Source: Clostridiales bacterium (GTDB taxonomy: Bacteria > Bacillota > Clostridia > Christensenellales > Borkfalkiaceae). Taken from it: 39,402 bases of DNA. The DNA lies in the NCBI GenBank assembly GCA_015055545.1, contig SVHY01000017.1:1-39402 (forward strand), written 5' to 3'. The notes below the pieces were generated by a model. The model did no database searches and had not been told where the DNA came from. It saw nothing but the letters and a program-made list of their open reading frames with translations. A program made the translations under genes and the position numbers. Below are positions 39,365 through 39,402 of this stretch, piece by piece (position 1 is the first letter of the stretch; each line of letters begins with the position of its first letter).

Positions 39365-39402
39365 CGCACTCTTTACAAGAACAACTGAAAAATTTTGCGT
39401 AT
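39361..39402 (+). CDS. Start of a coupled gene, cut by the window end
   Basis: ATG overlaps the transporter's TGA (ATGA), followed by 14 codons (MTHSLQEQLKNFAY) with no stop before the window end. Identity unknown. Confidence 0.55.
   Translation, partial: MTHSLQEQLKNFAY

Noticed and set aside
1-39402. CRISPR array, insertion sequence, integrase or prophage genes
   Set aside because: No regularly spaced repeats and no transposase, integrase or phage structural genes were seen; the only acquisition signs are at 36939-37944 and possibly 10217-10512.

Overview
The window looks like a chromosomal stretch of an uncultured gut-type member of the Bacillota (class Clostridia). The inference rests on eight-TM and lipoprotein families typical of that group, strong AGGAGG-type ribosome binding sites, many textbook sigma-A promoters with a 17-base spacer, a SigB/SigF-type sigma factor with STAS and RsbW-like partners, the secA-prfB gene pair, and AsnA. 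Base composition is moderate and even, except for one AT-rich gene at 36964-37809. No taxon below class can be proven from this sequence.

Layout. 1-2619 (minus): an operon of a UDP-sugar pyrophosphorylase, a small helical protein and a GH28 glycosidase cut by the window edge. 2677-3749: a possibly leaderless HIRAN-like gene facing a PH-domain membrane protein across a bidirectional terminator. 3838-5250 (minus): a cobalamin riboswitch with a terminator switch controls a DUF4430 (transcobalamin-C-like) lipoprotein and an ECF-type S component, a likely B12 scavenging unit. 5319-10141: a DegV lipid-binding protein diverges from phosphohexomutase and transketolase. 10217-10512: a 296-base highly folded element with no credible protein; the G-U pattern of its closing stem points to a minus-strand RNA. 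10567-13016 (minus): a CdaR/PucR-type regulator and an S41 protease. 13110-14792: an eight-TM protein with a separate conserved-looking C-terminal domain. 14802-16574 (minus): a STAS antagonist, a degenerate anti-sigma ATPase, a sigma factor and an intact anti-sigma ATPase. 16632-22885 (minus): secA, prfB, tsaD and a putative ten-TM heavy-metal permease. 22961-30198: asnA, a small membrane protein, metK (minus), a PflA-like radical SAM enzyme (possibly leaderless), an ABC-F protein and an SPFH-ribbon-helix-helix pair. 30257-36917 (minus): a CDF metal exporter, an HD hydrolase, metF, a stand-alone MetH reactivation protein, metH and an unknown membrane protein. 36939-38107: an AT-rich GIY-YIG nuclease gene beside tRNA-Ser(UGA), whose 3' end is repeated in inverted orientation. 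38171-39402: an SLC13/ArsB-like transporter and the first codons of a coupled gene.

Connections. MetF makes 5-methyl-THF, MetH with its separate reactivation protein uses it and B12 to make methionine, and MetK turns methionine into SAM, which the radical SAM enzyme consumes. The riboswitch-controlled uptake unit could supply the B12. The most unusual items are the 296-base folded element, two promoter-to-ATG arrangements that leave no room for a leader, the sigma module with one ATPase that has lost its ATP-site residues, and the inverted copy of the tRNA 3' end beside the AT-rich nuclease gene.
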